64,000 nucleotides of DNA from assembly GCF_036237315.1 (NCBI RefSeq), contig NZ_CP108356.1, positions 558,001 through 622,000 of the forward strand, in the 5' to 3' direction. The DNA comes from Streptomyces sp. NBC_01351 (GTDB taxonomy: Bacteria; Actinomycetota; Actinomycetes; Streptomycetales; Streptomycetaceae). The notes under the pieces were generated by a model, which did not search any database, was not told where the DNA came from, and saw only the letters and a list, made by a program, of their open reading frames with translations. Every line of letters begins with the position of its first letter. The stretch's first letter is position 1. This document shows positions 42,725-52,382 of the stretch, piece after piece. A program made the position numbers and the translations under genes.

Positions 42725-43861
42725 ATGCATAAATCGATCACCGACGTGACGCCCCCTGCCCGCACGGCCCTGTCGGGTCTGGTCGGCAACACCCCGTTGC
42801 TCCACGTGTCGGAGCCGCTGGCCCCGGCCGGACGCGGATTCTGGGCGAAGCTGGAGGGATTCAACCCCGGCGGCATCAAGGACCGCCCCGGCCTCCACAT
42901 GGTCGAGCGCGCCCGCGCCCGCGGGGATCTGAAGCCGGGGGCCCGGATCATCGAGTCCACCAGCGGCACCCTCGGTCTGGGCCTCGCCCTCGCCGGCATG
43001 GTCTACGGGCACCCGGTCACCCTGGTCACCGACCCCGGCCTGGAGTCGTCCATGACCCGGCTGCTGACCGCGTACGGAGCCCAGGTCAACGTCGTCTCCG
43101 AACCGCACGCCACGGGAGGCTGGCAGCAGGCCCGCCGCGACCGCGTCACCCGGCTGCTGGAGCGGTACCCCGCCGCGTGGTGCCCGGACCAGTACAACAA
43201 CCCCGACAACACGACGGCGTACACCCCGCTCGCCCTCGAACTGGCCACCGAGTTGGGGCACATCGACGTCCTGGTGTGCAGCGTCGGCACCGGCGGGCAC
43301 TCGGCGGGCGTCTCCCGCGTGCTGCGGCAGCTCTACCCCGAGCTGACGCTGGTGGGCGTGGACACCGTCGGGTCCACCATCTTCGGCCAGCCCGCCCGGA
43401 CCCGGTTGATGCGCGGCCTCGGGTCGAGCATCTACCCCCGCAACGTCGCCTACGAGCAGTTCTCCGAAGTGCACTGGGTGGCCCCGGCGGAGGCCGTGTG
43501 GGCCTGCCGGCAACTCGCCGCGTCCCACTACGCCACGGGCGGCTGGAGCGTCGGCGCGGTCGCGCTCGTCGCCGGCTGGCTGGCCCGGTCCCTGCCCGCG
43601 GACACCCGCATCGCGGCGATCTTCCCCGACGGGCCGCAGCGCTATCTCAGCACCGTGTACGACGACGACTACTGCGCGGCCCACGGGCTGCTCGACGGGC
43701 CTCCGGCCGCCGAACCCGACCTGATCGGCCGGCTGGACGAGAAGGAGGTCACGCGCTGGACCCGCTGCGCCGCGGTGGTCGACCCGCTCACCCTCGGCGC
43801 GGACGGGCACGGCGCGGACGGGCCCGGCGCCGACGCGAGCGGTGCCGAGGAGCAGGGCTGA
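42725..43861 (+). CDS. PLP-dependent cysteine-synthase-family enzyme
   Basis: A 378-residue fold-type II PLP enzyme. The PLP lysine is Lys52 in [11 protein letters not shown], followed by ESTSGTLG (substrate loop) and [10 protein letters not shown] (phosphate loop). It differs from standard CysK in the loops and has a low-complexity Gly/Ala/Asp tail. The family includes enzymes that make diaminopropionate-type or other unusual amino acids for metallophores. Its stop overlaps the start of an MFS gene by one base (TGATG), so product and exporter are probably made together. The product itself is unknown. Confidence 0.85.
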   Translation: MHKSITDVTPPARTALSGLVGNTPLLHVSEPLAPAGRGFWAKLEGFNPGGIKDRPGLHMVERARARGDLKPGARIIESTSGTLGLGLALAGMVYGHPVTLVTDPGLESSMTRLLTAYGAQVNVVSEPHATGGWQQARRDRVTRLLERYPAAWCPDQYNNPDNTTAYTPLALELATELGHIDVLVCSVGTGGHSAGVSRVLRQLYPELTLVGVDTVGSTIFGQPARTRLMRGLGSSIYPRNVAYEQFSEVHWVAPAEAVWACRQLAASHYATGGWSVGAVALVAGWLARSLPADTRIAAIFPDGPQRYLSTVYDDDYCAAHGLLDGPPAAEPDLIGRLDEKEVTRWTRCAAVVDPLTLGADGHGADGPGADASGAEEQG

Positions 43862-45171
43862 TGAAGGGCACCATCGCACAGGTCCGTCTCTACGACCGCA
43901 GCGTCCAGCTGCTGATGGTGAACCAGTTCACCATCAACCTCGGCTTCTACATGCTCATGCCCTATCTGGCCGCGCACCTTGCAGGACCGCTCGGGCTCGC
44001 CGGCTGGACGATCGGGCTGATCCTCGGCGTGCGCAACTTCAGCCAGCAGGGCATGTTCCTGATCGGCGGGACCCTCGCCGACAGGTTCGGCTACAAGCCG
44101 ATGATCATCGCCGGGCTGGTGCTGCGCACCGCCGGCTTCGCCACCCTCGGGCTGGTCGACTCCGTGCCCGCGCTCATCGGCGCCTCCGCCGCGACCGGGC
44201 TGGCCGGGGCCCTGTTCAACCCGGCCACCCGGGCGTACCTGGCCGTGGACGCGGGTGAGCGCCGGGTCGAGGCCTTCGCCCTGTTCAACGTCTTCTACCA
44301 GGCGGGCATCCTGCTGGGCCCGCTGGTGGGCATGGTGCTGACGGGGGTCGACTTCCGCGTCACCTGCCTGGTCGCCGCCGGGATCTTCGCCGTGCTGAGC
44401 CTCGTACAGATCCGGTTGCTGCCCGCGCGCAGAGGGGACGGCGCCGGGGCCCCGAAGGAGGCGGGCGACGCGCGCGAGGGCGTGCTCGCCCAGTGGCGCG
44501 GCATCCTCGCCAACCGCCCGTTCCTGCTCTTCTCCCTGGCCATGATCGGCTCGTACGTCATGACCTTCCAGGTCTACCTGGCCCTCCCGCTGGAGGTCCG
44601 GCGCCTCGGCGGCGAGGGCTCGGGCGGCACGGCTGCGGTGGCGGTGCTGTTCGCCGTGTCCGGGCTGAGCACGATCCTGTTCCAGACCCGGGTCACCGCC
44701 TGGTGCAAGGTCCGCATGGAGCCGGGCCGGGCACTGGTGTGGGGGCTGCTCACGATGGCGGCGGCCTTCCTGCCCCTGCTGGCCGCGACGGCCGTGCCGG
44801 TGCCGGGCGGCGGGGTGGGGCTGTGGCTGCTGGCCTCGGTGCCCCCGGGCCTGGCCGCCCTGTTGCTCGCGGTGGGCACGATGATCGCGTACCCCTTCGA
44901 GATGGACACCATCGTCCGGCTCGCGGGAGACCGCCTCGTGGCCACGCACTACGGGTTCTACAACACCATCTGCGGGGTCGGCATCGCGCTCGGCAACCTG
45001 CTCACGGGCGCGGCGCTGGACGCCGCCCGGGCCGCCGGCGTGTCCGCGCTCCCGTGGCTGGCGCTGTCCGCCCTGGGCCTGGGGTGCGCCGGCGCCCTCT
45101 ACTGGCTGCACCGCACCGGCCGCCTCGCCGCGCCCGGCGTCGCAGCGGCTCCCCGAGGGGTGACCGTCTGA
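43861..45171 (+). CDS. MFS transporter coupled to the PLP enzyme
   Basis: A 436-residue major facilitator with twelve helices: NQFTINLGFYMLMPYLAAHL is helix 1 and GGTLADRFGYKPMIIAG is the loop 2-3 motif A. It resembles MdtH-type exporters. It starts inside the stop of the cysteine-synthase-like gene, so it probably exports (or imports a precursor of) that enzyme's product. A central charged loop (about 183-205) separates the halves. The start at 43861 replaces a long out-of-family upstream reading. Confidence 0.88.
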   Translation: MKGTIAQVRLYDRSVQLLMVNQFTINLGFYMLMPYLAAHLAGPLGLAGWTIGLILGVRNFSQQGMFLIGGTLADRFGYKPMIIAGLVLRTAGFATLGLVDSVPALIGASAATGLAGALFNPATRAYLAVDAGERRVEAFALFNVFYQAGILLGPLVGMVLTGVDFRVTCLVAAGIFAVLSLVQIRLLPARRGDGAGAPKEAGDAREGVLAQWRGILANRPFLLFSLAMIGSYVMTFQVYLALPLEVRRLGGEGSGGTAAVAVLFAVSGLSTILFQTRVTAWCKVRMEPGRALVWGLLTMAAAFLPLLAATAVPVPGGGVGLWLLASVPPGLAALLLAVGTMIAYPFEMDTIVRLAGDRLVATHYGFYNTICGVGIALGNLLTGAALDAARAAGVSALPWLALSALGLGCAGALYWLHRTGRLAAPGVAAAPRGVTV

Positions 45172-45183
45172 CCTGACGCCGCT

Positions 45184-46983
45184 TCAGCTCTGCCGCCCCG
45201 GCGCGGGGGCCGGGTCGCCGAGGTCGGGCTCGTCCCGGATCGCCAGGGCGGCGGAGCTCGCTCCGTCCAGCTCCAGGACGACGATCTCGTTGCGGCCCGG
45301 CCTCAGCAGCGGCCAGGGGAGGTGGAGCGAGCCCTGCGGGCCGCGCGACCAGTAGCGGCCCAGGCAGAAGCCGTTGACCCAGATGTAGCCCTTGCCCCAG
45401 CCGGTCGGGGCGATCCAGCCGTCGGCGGGCGCGTCCACTTCGAACCAGCCGCGGTGGAAGACGGGTCCTCCCTCGGGCAGGGACGGGTCGGTGCCCCCGG
45501 TCCGGCCCCAGGGCAGCAGGCCGACGGCGGCGGCCACGTCGATCGGGTGGACCTCGTATCCGTGCACCCGCTGCAGGGCGTGCCGGACGCCCTTGACGAT
45601 GCCCTTGCGTTCGCCGAGCAGGGGGCCGTAGTTGACCCGCCCCATCGACTCGACGAGGACGTCGACCGAGCGCCGCTCCCCCGGTACGGCCACCTCCAGC
45701 GTCGGGCCGACCTCGTCGAGGACGGCGGCGAACTTCCCGTCGAGGAAGAGGTGCGCCCGGTCGGCGATGCCGTCCAGGGTGAGCGGCAGCGGCGGGCGCG
45801 GGCCCGGCAGGGCGGTGCGGTACAGCACCAGGCCGTGGGTGAGCCCGAGTTGTTCGAAGGTGGGCGGTGTCGACACGGCCACCGGGTCCGGGCTGAGCAC
45901 GTCGAGTACATCGAACAGCCGCAGGGACTCGGTCAGTCGCACCTCGCCGGGCGGGAGCAGGGGCGCCGGCTCGGGGACGTCCGGGAGCGGTCCGGTCGCG
46001 TACTTGGCCAGCACCTCGCGGAAGAGCCGGAACTTCTCGGTCGGCGCGCCGCGTTCGTCGATGGGGGCGTCGTAGTCGTACGAGGTGACGGTGGGGGCGT
46101 GGGCACCGGCGTGATCCGGGCCGCCGCGATTGGCTCCGGCCCAGGTCCCGAAGTGGGTGCCGCCGTGCGCCATGTAGATGTTCACCGAGGCGCCGGCGGC
46201 GAGCATCCGGTCCAGGACGTCGGCCGCGTCCGCCGCTTCGCGCGTGGTGTGGTCGTCGCCCCAGTGGTCGAACCAGCCGTTCCAGTACTCCATGCAGAAC
46301 GGCGGGTCCTGCGGCCGGTGTTCGGCGAGCGCGGCGAAGGCGCCCTCGGGGTCGCTGCCGAAGTTCACCGTGGCGAGCAGGCCGGGCAGGGTGCCTCCGG
46401 TGAGCATGTGGGCCTCGGGGCCGTCCGAGGTGAACAGCGGGACGTCGATGCCGCGCCGCAGCAGCCCGTCGGCGAGGTCCCGCAGGTAGGCCCGGTCGGA
46501 GCCGTAGGAGCCGTACTCGTTCTCGACCTGCACCATCAAGACGTTGCCGCCCCGGGTGATCTGGTGCTCGGCGATCAGGGGGATCAGTACGTCGAACCAG
46601 CGGTCGACCGCCTCCAGGAACGGCTCGTCCAGGCAGCGCAGCCGGACGTCGTCCCGGCCGGTGAGCCACGCGGGCAGCCCGCCGTTCTCCCATTCGGCGC
46701 AGATGTACGGCCCCGGCCGGACGATGGCGTGCAGACCGGCCTCCGCCGCCCGGGTCAGGAACTCCCCCAGCGCCGGGAGGTCGTGGTGGACACCCGGCTC
46801 GGGCTCGTGAAAGTTCCACGGGACGTACGTCTCCACGCAGTTGAGGCCCATGGCACGGAGCATCCGCAGCCGGTGCGGCCACTGCTCGGGCAGCACACGG
46901 AAGTAGTGCAGCGCGCCGGACAGCAGCTGGTGGGGGCGCCCGTCGAGGAGGAAGCCGCCGGGAGTGACGTCGAACTGAGGCAT
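45184..46983 (-). CDS. GH35 beta-galactosidase
   Basis: A 599-residue GH35 enzyme without a signal peptide, so it is likely cytoplasmic. The family signature GPYICAEWENGGLPAWL lies at 91-107, the acid/base Glu156 in VQVENEYGSYG, and the nucleophile Glu232 in FCMEYWNGWFDHWG. The C-terminal part holds beta-sandwich jelly-roll domains (about 390-590). It would remove terminal beta-galactose from imported oligosaccharides. The promoter (TTGACG, 18 bp, TAGATT) lies 61-90 bp upstream and shares its -35 region with other genes of this locus. The regulator gene is divergent. Confidence 0.93.
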   Translation of the reverse strand: MPQFDVTPGGFLLDGRPHQLLSGALHYFRVLPEQWPHRLRMLRAMGLNCVETYVPWNFHEPEPGVHHDLPALGEFLTRAAEAGLHAIVRPGPYICAEWENGGLPAWLTGRDDVRLRCLDEPFLEAVDRWFDVLIPLIAEHQITRGGNVLMVQVENEYGSYGSDRAYLRDLADGLLRRGIDVPLFTSDGPEAHMLTGGTLPGLLATVNFGSDPEGAFAALAEHRPQDPPFCMEYWNGWFDHWGDDHTTREAADAADVLDRMLAAGASVNIYMAHGGTHFGTWAGANRGGPDHAGAHAPTVTSYDYDAPIDERGAPTEKFRLFREVLAKYATGPLPDVPEPAPLLPPGEVRLTESLRLFDVLDVLSPDPVAVSTPPTFEQLGLTHGLVLYRTALPGPRPPLPLTLDGIADRAHLFLDGKFAAVLDEVGPTLEVAVPGERRSVDVLVESMGRVNYGPLLGERKGIVKGVRHALQRVHGYEVHPIDVAAAVGLLPWGRTGGTDPSLPEGGPVFHRGWFEVDAPADGWIAPTGWGKGYIWVNGFCLGRYWSRGPQGSLHLPWPLLRPGRNEIVVLELDGASSAALAIRDEPDLGDPAPAPGRQS

Positions 46984-47043
46984 CCGCGTTGCTCTCTTCG
47001 TTCCGTACCGGCCAGGAGACGGAAAACACTACCGCCGCGTCGA

Positions 47044-47073
47044 AATCTAGGGAATGGTCGATACGAACGTCAA
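47044..47073 (-). promoter_or_regulatory. promoter of GH35 gene with shared regulon element
   Basis: Read leftward: TTGACG (47073-47068), 18 bp, TAGATT (47049-47044). The 13-bp stretch GAACGTCAAGAGC (47065-47077, top strand) that contains the -35 element is identical to one upstream of the sugar-binding gene at 57485. GATCGATCGAT follows at 47078-47088, a probable operator for the divergent DeoR/LacI regulator. Confidence 0.72.
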
Positions 47074-47118
47074 GAGCGATCGATCGATACAATCGCCCAC
47101 CGTCACGAGGGAGCCCAG

Positions 47119-48264
47119 GTGCGAGACCACGTCCGCGCACGTCACGAACGAGCGGTAGCCATCGCCCGCGAGCACGGCAGCCTGAGCATCGCCGACCTCG
47201 CCGCCCAGCTGGAAGTCTCCCGGGTCACCGCCCGCCGCGACGCGGAACTGCTCGTCTCCGAGGGGCGGCTCGGGCGGGTGCACGGCTCGGTGGTGTGGCC
47301 GGGGACCGGGCGGCCGGCGCCCGCCCCGGCCGCCCCCGCTCCGGCCTCTCCCCGGACCAGGGCGGGGACGGTGGTCGGCATGGTCGTGCCGACGATGCAC
47401 TACTCCTTCTCCGAGACCGTGCAAGGCGCCCGGGCGGTGCTCGCCGAGCGCGGGGCGCGGCTCGTGCTCGGGCTGTCCGGCTACTTCGCCGACGAGGACC
47501 GGAGCCAGATCCGCCGACTCGTCGCCTCCGGGGCCGACGGCCTTCTGGTGACACCCAGTTGGGAGGACGGGGCGCCCGGCCCCGGCGAGGCGGACGCGGT
47601 CCTGGAGGCCCCGGTCCCGACCGTGCTGGTCGAGCGCTGGACCCGCACCGGCAGCCCTGCCGATGCCCTGGACCGGGTGCGCTCCGACTCCGCCCACGGC
47701 GCGGGCTCCGCCGTCCACCACCTGGCCGGGCTCGGCCACCGGCACATCGCGCTCGCGCTCCAGAGCAGCCCGCACGCCCGGCAGTTGAAGGCCGGCTTCA
47801 CCGCCGCATTGTCCGCCCTCGGCCTTCCTCCGACGCCCGCGCCCGGCTTCGATCCGGGCAGCACCGGCTCCGAGGCGCACCGCTACGACCTCGCCCTGGA
47901 GTACCTGCGCTCCTGCGTGCGCGACCACGGGGTCACCGCCGCGCTCGTGCACAGCGATGCCGACGCCGTCGTCCTGCTCCCGCGCCTCCAGGCCGTGGGG
48001 ATCCGGGTGCCCAAGGACCTCGCGCTGGTGGTGTACGACGACGAGGTCTCCGGGCTGTCGGAGCTGGCACTGACCGCGGTGGCCCCGCCCCGGCGCGCGG
48101 TCGGCGCGGCGGCCGCCCGGCTGCTGCTCGACCGGCTCGACCGGCTCGACCGCATCGAGGACGGGGGGCCGGGGCACGTACCGCGGCACCACGTCGAGTT
48201 GCTGCCCGAGCTGCGCGTCCGCGATTCCTGTGGGGGTGCGGCCGCACGCACGGTGACCTTTTGA
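47119..48264 (+). CDS. DeoR-HTH/LacI-type sugar-responsive regulator
   Basis: A 381-residue regulator. Residues 5-60 form a DeoR-like winged helix (AREHGSLSIADLAAQLEVSRVTARRDAELLVSEGRLGRVHG), then a Pro/Ala linker, then a LacI/GalR periplasmic-binding-like domain (about 90-360: GMVVPTMHYSFSETVQGARAVL, GHRHIALALQSSPHARQLKAGF, ALVVYDDEVSGLSELALTAV). It would sense a sugar and release DNA. The GTG at 47119 has GAGGGAG upstream. It is divergent from GH35 and just upstream of the PL8 lyase, in the centre of a glycan-use locus whose promoters share GATCG-type elements. Confidence 0.88.
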   Translation: MRDHVRARHERAVAIAREHGSLSIADLAAQLEVSRVTARRDAELLVSEGRLGRVHGSVVWPGTGRPAPAPAAPAPASPRTRAGTVVGMVVPTMHYSFSETVQGARAVLAERGARLVLGLSGYFADEDRSQIRRLVASGADGLLVTPSWEDGAPGPGEADAVLEAPVPTVLVERWTRTGSPADALDRVRSDSAHGAGSAVHHLAGLGHRHIALALQSSPHARQLKAGFTAALSALGLPPTPAPGFDPGSTGSEAHRYDLALEYLRSCVRDHGVTAALVHSDADAVVLLPRLQAVGIRVPKDLALVVYDDEVSGLSELALTAVAPPRRAVGAAAARLLLDRLDRLDRIEDGGPGHVPRHHVELLPELRVRDSCGGAAARTVTF

Positions 48265-48287
48265 ACGAATCGATCCCTACGCACCTC

Positions 48288-48317
48288 TTGAGCATTATTT
48301 CGATCGCATGCTAGAAA
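48288..48317 (+). promoter_or_regulatory. promoter region of PL8 gene with regulon-type elements
   Basis: TTGAGC (48288-48293), 18 bp, TAGAAA (48312-48317). The preceding CTC gives CTCTTGAGC, close to CTCTTGACG at the other three promoters. Flanking AT-rich elements TTTTGAACGAATCGATC (48259-48275) and TTTCGATCG (48298-48306) resemble those at the sugar-binding and GH35 genes. Confidence 0.6.
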
Positions 48318-48405
48318 CCGGTCAGCGGGGCACCCCCCTCCCCCGCCCCGTGTCGTGGCCTGCCGTCCTCCCGCCAAGCCGGTCACGCCCATTTCTGGAG
48401 GCTCC

Positions 48406-50799
48406 ATGTCCACCCCATGGTCCCGCCGTTCCTTCCTCTTCCGGTCCACCAGCGCCGCCCTGCTGGGCACGATCCACTCGGCCGGCACCACCGGCACCGC
48501 ATTCGCTGCCGACGCCTACGACACCCTCCGGCTCCGGTGGCGGGACATGGTGCTGGGCACCGGTTTCGACCCGGCGGCCGCCCCGTTCGCGGAGAAGCTG
48601 GCCCTGCTGGGCACCCAGGCCACCGAGTTCCGCTCGACGATGGCACCCGTCAGCGGGTCCCTGTGGCCCGACCTTCCGCTGACCGTCTCCAGTTCGATCA
48701 CCGTGAGCTACAACCGGCTGGGCACCATGGCCCAGGCGTACGCCCAGCCCGGCACCGGCCTGACGGGTTCCGCCTCGCTGCTCACCGAGATAAGGACCGG
48801 CCTCGACCACCTCCACGCCCAGGCCTACAACCCGTCGAAGAGCCAGTTCGGCAACTGGTGGGACTTCCAGATCGGCTCCCCGCAGACCCTCCTCGACATC
48901 AGCACCGTCCTGTACGACCAGCTCTCCGCCACCCAGCTCGCCAACCACCTCGCCGCCGTGGACAAGTTCGTCCCCGACTCCGCGGTCGCCAACTACGCCG
49001 GCACCAGCACGGGCGCCAACCGAGTGGACCTCTGCCGCTCGCTCGCCCTGCGCGGCGTCCTCGGCAAGAACGCGGCGAAGATCGCGCTCGCCCGTGACGC
49101 CCTCTCCCCCGTCTTCCCCCACGTCACCACCGGAGACGGCTTCTACGCCGACGGATCCTTCGTCCAGCACACCTACCTCTCCTACACGGGCTCCTACGGC
49201 GCGGTGCTGCTCGGCGGGCTGGCCGGCCTGTTCTCCCTGCTGAACGGCTCGGCCTGGGCGGTCACCGACCCCAACCGGCAGATCGTCCTCGACTCGGTGG
49301 AGAAGTCCTTCGCGCCCTTCCTCTACAACGGCCTGATGATGGACTCGGTCTCCGGGCGCGCCACCAGCCGCGGCAACCCGAGGACCAACGCGTACGGTTT
49401 CCAGGGCGGTGACCACGGCCGCGGCCACGGCGTCCTCTCCTCCATCGCCCTGCTGGGCACGGCCGCGAGCAGTACCGAGAACCAGCGTTGGCGCGGCCTG
49501 GTGAAGGGCTGGACCCGGCGGGACTACTACAGCCCCGTACTCACCGACACCGACCTGGGCGTCGCGGCGCTCGCACGGCTCAAGGCCGTACAGGACGACA
49601 ACGCTGTCACGGCGATCGCCGAGCCGACCGCGCACGGCCTCTTCCCCAGCATGGACCGGGCGGTCCACCGCCGGCCCGGCTGGGCGGCCTCCATCAGCAT
49701 GGCCTCCAAGCGCATGGGCCTGTACGAGACGGGCAACGGGGAGAACCTGCGCGGCTGGCACGCCGGGGCCGGGATGCTCCAGTGGTGGGGGGACACGTAC
49801 GCCAACGGCCAGTACACGGACGCCTTCTGGCCCACCGTGGACCCGTACCGGCTGCCGGGGACCACGGTCTCGAAGAAGACGCTCGCGGACGCCGAGGGCG
49901 GCGCCTGGGGTCTGCCGAGACCGGACGTCAACTGGGTGGGCGGCGCCACGGACGGGCAGTACGCCGCCATAGGCCAGTTCGTCCGCGGGCTGGCCGGCAC
50001 GCTCTACGCCAAGAAGTCCTGGTTCTGCCTGGCCGACTCGATCGTCTGCCTGGCGGGATCCGTCCGGTCCACCGACGGCGTCGCGGCCGAGACCGTGATC
50101 GAGAACCGCAACCTCGGCGCCACCGGCAGCCAGGCCCTCACCGTCGACGGCACGGCCCGGTCCACCGCGCTCGGCTGGTCCGCCACCCTCACCGGCGCCA
50201 AGTGGGCGCAGATAGCCGGTCACGGCGGGTACGTGTTCCCCGGCGGGGCCACGGTCAAGGCGCTGCGCGAGGCCCGGACCGGATCCTGGCGCGCCATCAA
50301 CACGGGCGGCACCACGGATCCGATCACCCGCCGCTACCTGACCCTGTGGTTCGACCACGGCGTGGACCCGGTCGACGCGGCCTGCACCTACATCCTGATG
50401 CCCGGCGCCACCACCACCGCCACCGCGTCCCGGGCCGCCGACGCCGGCTGGCTCACCGTCCTCGCCAACGGCAACGACCAGCAGGGCATCGTGGTCCCCT
50501 CGCTCGGCGTCACCGCCGTCAACTTCTGGTTCGCCGGTACCGTCGGCGCGCTCACGGCCACCGCCCCGGCCTGCGTGCTGGTCCGGGAGCACGGCGACGG
50601 CACCGCGACGGTCTGCGTCTCCGATCCGATGCGGATGCAGAGCGGCTTCACCGTCACGTGGAACCGTCCCGTGACCTCGGTGATCTCCAAGCCGGCCACC
50701 GTCACCTCCGCGACCACGGGCTCCGCACTGACCCTCGCCTTCGGTGACCTCACAGGGAAGGCCGGGGCGACCCAGAAGATCAGGGTCGCGCTGGGCTGA
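48406..50799 (+). CDS. secreted PL8 polysaccharide lyase (hyaluronate/chondroitin/xanthan lyase type)
   Basis: A 797-residue lyase with a twin-arginine signal (SRRSFLFRSTSAALLG, cleavage near 35). The PL8 catalytic set is complete and in register: Asn205 in GANRVD, His255 and Tyr264 in FVQHTYLSYTGSYG, Arg318 in SVSGRATS. The spacings of 50, 9 and 54 equal those of Asn349, His399, Tyr408 and Arg462 in pneumococcal hyaluronate lyase. FGNWWDFQIG supplies the aromatic patch. The beta-sandwich C-terminal domains follow. It cleaves a uronic-acid polymer outside the cell; the exact polymer is not settled. The ATG at 48406 has GGAGG upstream. Confidence 0.9.
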   Translation: MSTPWSRRSFLFRSTSAALLGTIHSAGTTGTAFAADAYDTLRLRWRDMVLGTGFDPAAAPFAEKLALLGTQATEFRSTMAPVSGSLWPDLPLTVSSSITVSYNRLGTMAQAYAQPGTGLTGSASLLTEIRTGLDHLHAQAYNPSKSQFGNWWDFQIGSPQTLLDISTVLYDQLSATQLANHLAAVDKFVPDSAVANYAGTSTGANRVDLCRSLALRGVLGKNAAKIALARDALSPVFPHVTTGDGFYADGSFVQHTYLSYTGSYGAVLLGGLAGLFSLLNGSAWAVTDPNRQIVLDSVEKSFAPFLYNGLMMDSVSGRATSRGNPRTNAYGFQGGDHGRGHGVLSSIALLGTAASSTENQRWRGLVKGWTRRDYYSPVLTDTDLGVAALARLKAVQDDNAVTAIAEPTAHGLFPSMDRAVHRRPGWAASISMASKRMGLYETGNGENLRGWHAGAGMLQWWGDTYANGQYTDAFWPTVDPYRLPGTTVSKKTLADAEGGAWGLPRPDVNWVGGATDGQYAAIGQFVRGLAGTLYAKKSWFCLADSIVCLAGSVRSTDGVAAETVIENRNLGATGSQALTVDGTARSTALGWSATLTGAKWAQIAGHGGYVFPGGATVKALREARTGSWRAINTGGTTDPITRRYLTLWFDHGVDPVDAACTYILMPGATTTATASRAADAGWLTVLANGNDQQGIVVPSLGVTAVNFWFAGTVGALTATAPACVLVREHGDGTATVCVSDPMRMQSGFTVTWNRPVTSVISKPATVTSATTGSALTLAFGDLTGKAGATQKIRVALG

Positions 50800-51430
50800 T
50801 CGAGCGGAGCAGCTGCGGATCCACCCCGGTGAGCCGGTCGACGACCAGTCTCCCGGCCGCCGGAGCTACCGGCACCGTGGAGGGCACGACCAGCACGGCG
50901 CAGCCCGCCGCCTCGGCGGAGGCCGTCCCCGTGGGGCTGTCCTCCACGGCCACGCAGGACCGCGGATCGACGCCCAGGGCCCTCGCCGCGGCGAGGTACG
51001 GGTCGGGGTGCGGCTTGCTCCGCGGGGTCTCGCCGTCCGCGACGGTGACGGCGAACCGGTGCGGGCCGAGTCCTGCCAGGACGAGGTCCACGATCGACCG
51101 GGTGGACGCGGAAACGAGCCCGAGCGGGATCCCGGCGGCGGCCAGCGCGTCGAGCAGTTCCAGCGCGCCCGGCATCGGCCGGGGGCCACGGGCGACCCGC
51201 TCGTGGAAGCCCGCCAGCAGGTCCTCGCCGATCTCCTCGACCGGGCGCGCGCCACCGCTCGTCGTGTGCAGGTGCACGGCCGTGTCGGCGATCGAACGCC
51301 CCACCACGGCCGGTACGTCGGCCTCGGTCAGCACGTGCCCCAGGTATCGGGCCACTTCCTCGGTCGCACGCCACCACAGGGATTCGGTGTCGACGAGGGT
51401 CCCGTCCATGTCGAAGAACACCGCGCGCAC
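50780..51430 (-). CDS. HAD-superfamily phosphatase, last gene of the sugar operon
   Basis: A 216-residue beta-PGM-like HAD hydrolase: FFDMDGTLVDTE, SASTRSIVD, KPHPDPYLAAARALG, VEDSPTGTASAEAAG give motifs I to IV. The GTG at 51430 lies one base after the stop of the phosphodiesterase gene (TGACGTG), so translation is coupled. It probably dephosphorylates or isomerises a sugar phosphate made from imported oligosaccharide. It converges on the PL8 gene with a 20-bp overlap. Confidence 0.87.
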   Translation of the reverse strand: MRAVFFDMDGTLVDTESLWWRATEEVARYLGHVLTEADVPAVVGRSIADTAVHLHTTSGGARPVEEIGEDLLAGFHERVARGPRPMPGALELLDALAAAGIPLGLVSASTRSIVDLVLAGLGPHRFAVTVADGETPRSKPHPDPYLAAARALGVDPRSCVAVEDSPTGTASAEAAGCAVLVVPSTVPVAPAAGRLVVDRLTGVDPQLLRSISPARP

Positions 51431-51431
51431 G

Positions 51432-52337
51432 TCAGTGCCCGGCCGGGGAGAGGTGTGCGGAGGGTTCCGAGAAGGGCAGCCCGTCGAGGGTCCAGTGCGA
51501 GTCGGCCCGGCGGTCGAGGGAGGCGTACACCTGGGCGGCGACGTCCTCGAAGCGCAGCTGCCGGGCGGGCGGCCCGGTGGTGATGTCCGGGCCACAGCAG
51601 GCGACCCAGGCCGTACGCTCCTGCGCCGTGCGTCCACCGTGTCCGCCGGAGTCCCGGTGGCCGTGGTCGGTGACCACGATGACCGTCCAGGACTCCTCCG
51701 CGTACGTGGAACGCGACCGGACGGCGGTGAGCAGCCGGCCGAGGAGTGCGTCGGCGGCCTCGATGGCCCGCAGGTAGGCGTCGCCGCAGCCGTGGAGGTG
51801 CCCGGTCTCGTCGACCGAGCCGAGGTAGACGAAGGAGACCTCGGGGTCGTCGGTCGTCAGGACGTGGACGGCCTCCGCGGTGACCTGTTCGTCGCACGCC
51901 AGCCAGTCCTCGCTGGTGTCCGCGCGCGGGGCGATGTACGAGAGCCGGCTCGGGGCGGCGAACAGCGGGCCTCCGTCCCGGGCCAGCAGGAGCGGCTCCC
52001 AGCCGCCGGCCACGAAGGTCTTGCGGCCGTCCTGCCGGGCGAGCCGGGTGGTGAAGTCGGGGAAGACGTCGAGGCGGTGGCCCGCGAAGTGGTTGCCGTA
52101 GACGCCGTGCTTGGCCACGCCCACGCCGGTGACGATCGTGGCCCAGCAGGGCCCGGACATGGTGGGGGTGGCCTCGTCGATCTCGATCGCGCCGAGGAAT
52201 CCGGCGGCGGCCACGGCGTCCAGGTGGGGTGTGGCCACGGCGGTGAGGAGGTCGAGGCGGACTCCGTCGATGCCGACGACGAGGACGCGGCGGCGGAGGT
52301 CGGTGCCGGTTGGGGTGATCAACGGTCGGTGTCCCAA
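51432..52337 (-). CDS. alkaline-phosphatase-superfamily phosphodiesterase (nucleotide pyrophosphatase type)
   Basis: A 301-residue hydrolase of the type I phosphodiesterase/alkaline phosphatase superfamily: VLVVGIDGVRLDLL (metal Asp), ATPTMSGPCWATIVTGV (nucleophile Thr region), YLGSVDETGHLHGCG and VVTDHGHRDSGGHGG (His/Asp metal ligands). It has no signal peptide. In this sugar operon it may act on a phosphorylated or sulfated sugar; its true substrate is unknown. The start is uncertain: TTG at 52337 is the longest option and no good ribosome site was found. Confidence 0.8.
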   Translation of the reverse strand: MGHRPLITPTGTDLRRRVLVVGIDGVRLDLLTAVATPHLDAVAAAGFLGAIEIDEATPTMSGPCWATIVTGVGVAKHGVYGNHFAGHRLDVFPDFTTRLARQDGRKTFVAGGWEPLLLARDGGPLFAAPSRLSYIAPRADTSEDWLACDEQVTAEAVHVLTTDDPEVSFVYLGSVDETGHLHGCGDAYLRAIEAADALLGRLLTAVRSRSTYAEESWTVIVVTDHGHRDSGGHGGRTAQERTAWVACCGPDITTGPPARQLRFEDVAAQVYASLDRRADSHWTLDGLPFSEPSAHLSPAGH

Positions 52338-52382
52338 TCGTGAGGGGGGTGGTGGCTGGGGCGGCGGACGGTCAGCGGGCGG

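Noticed and set aside
47047..48192. 381-codon left-reading frame opposite the DeoR/LacI regulator
   Set aside because: The plus-strand reading has both an HTH and a full LacI-type sensor domain with a ribosome site. The opposite frame has no recognisable domain.
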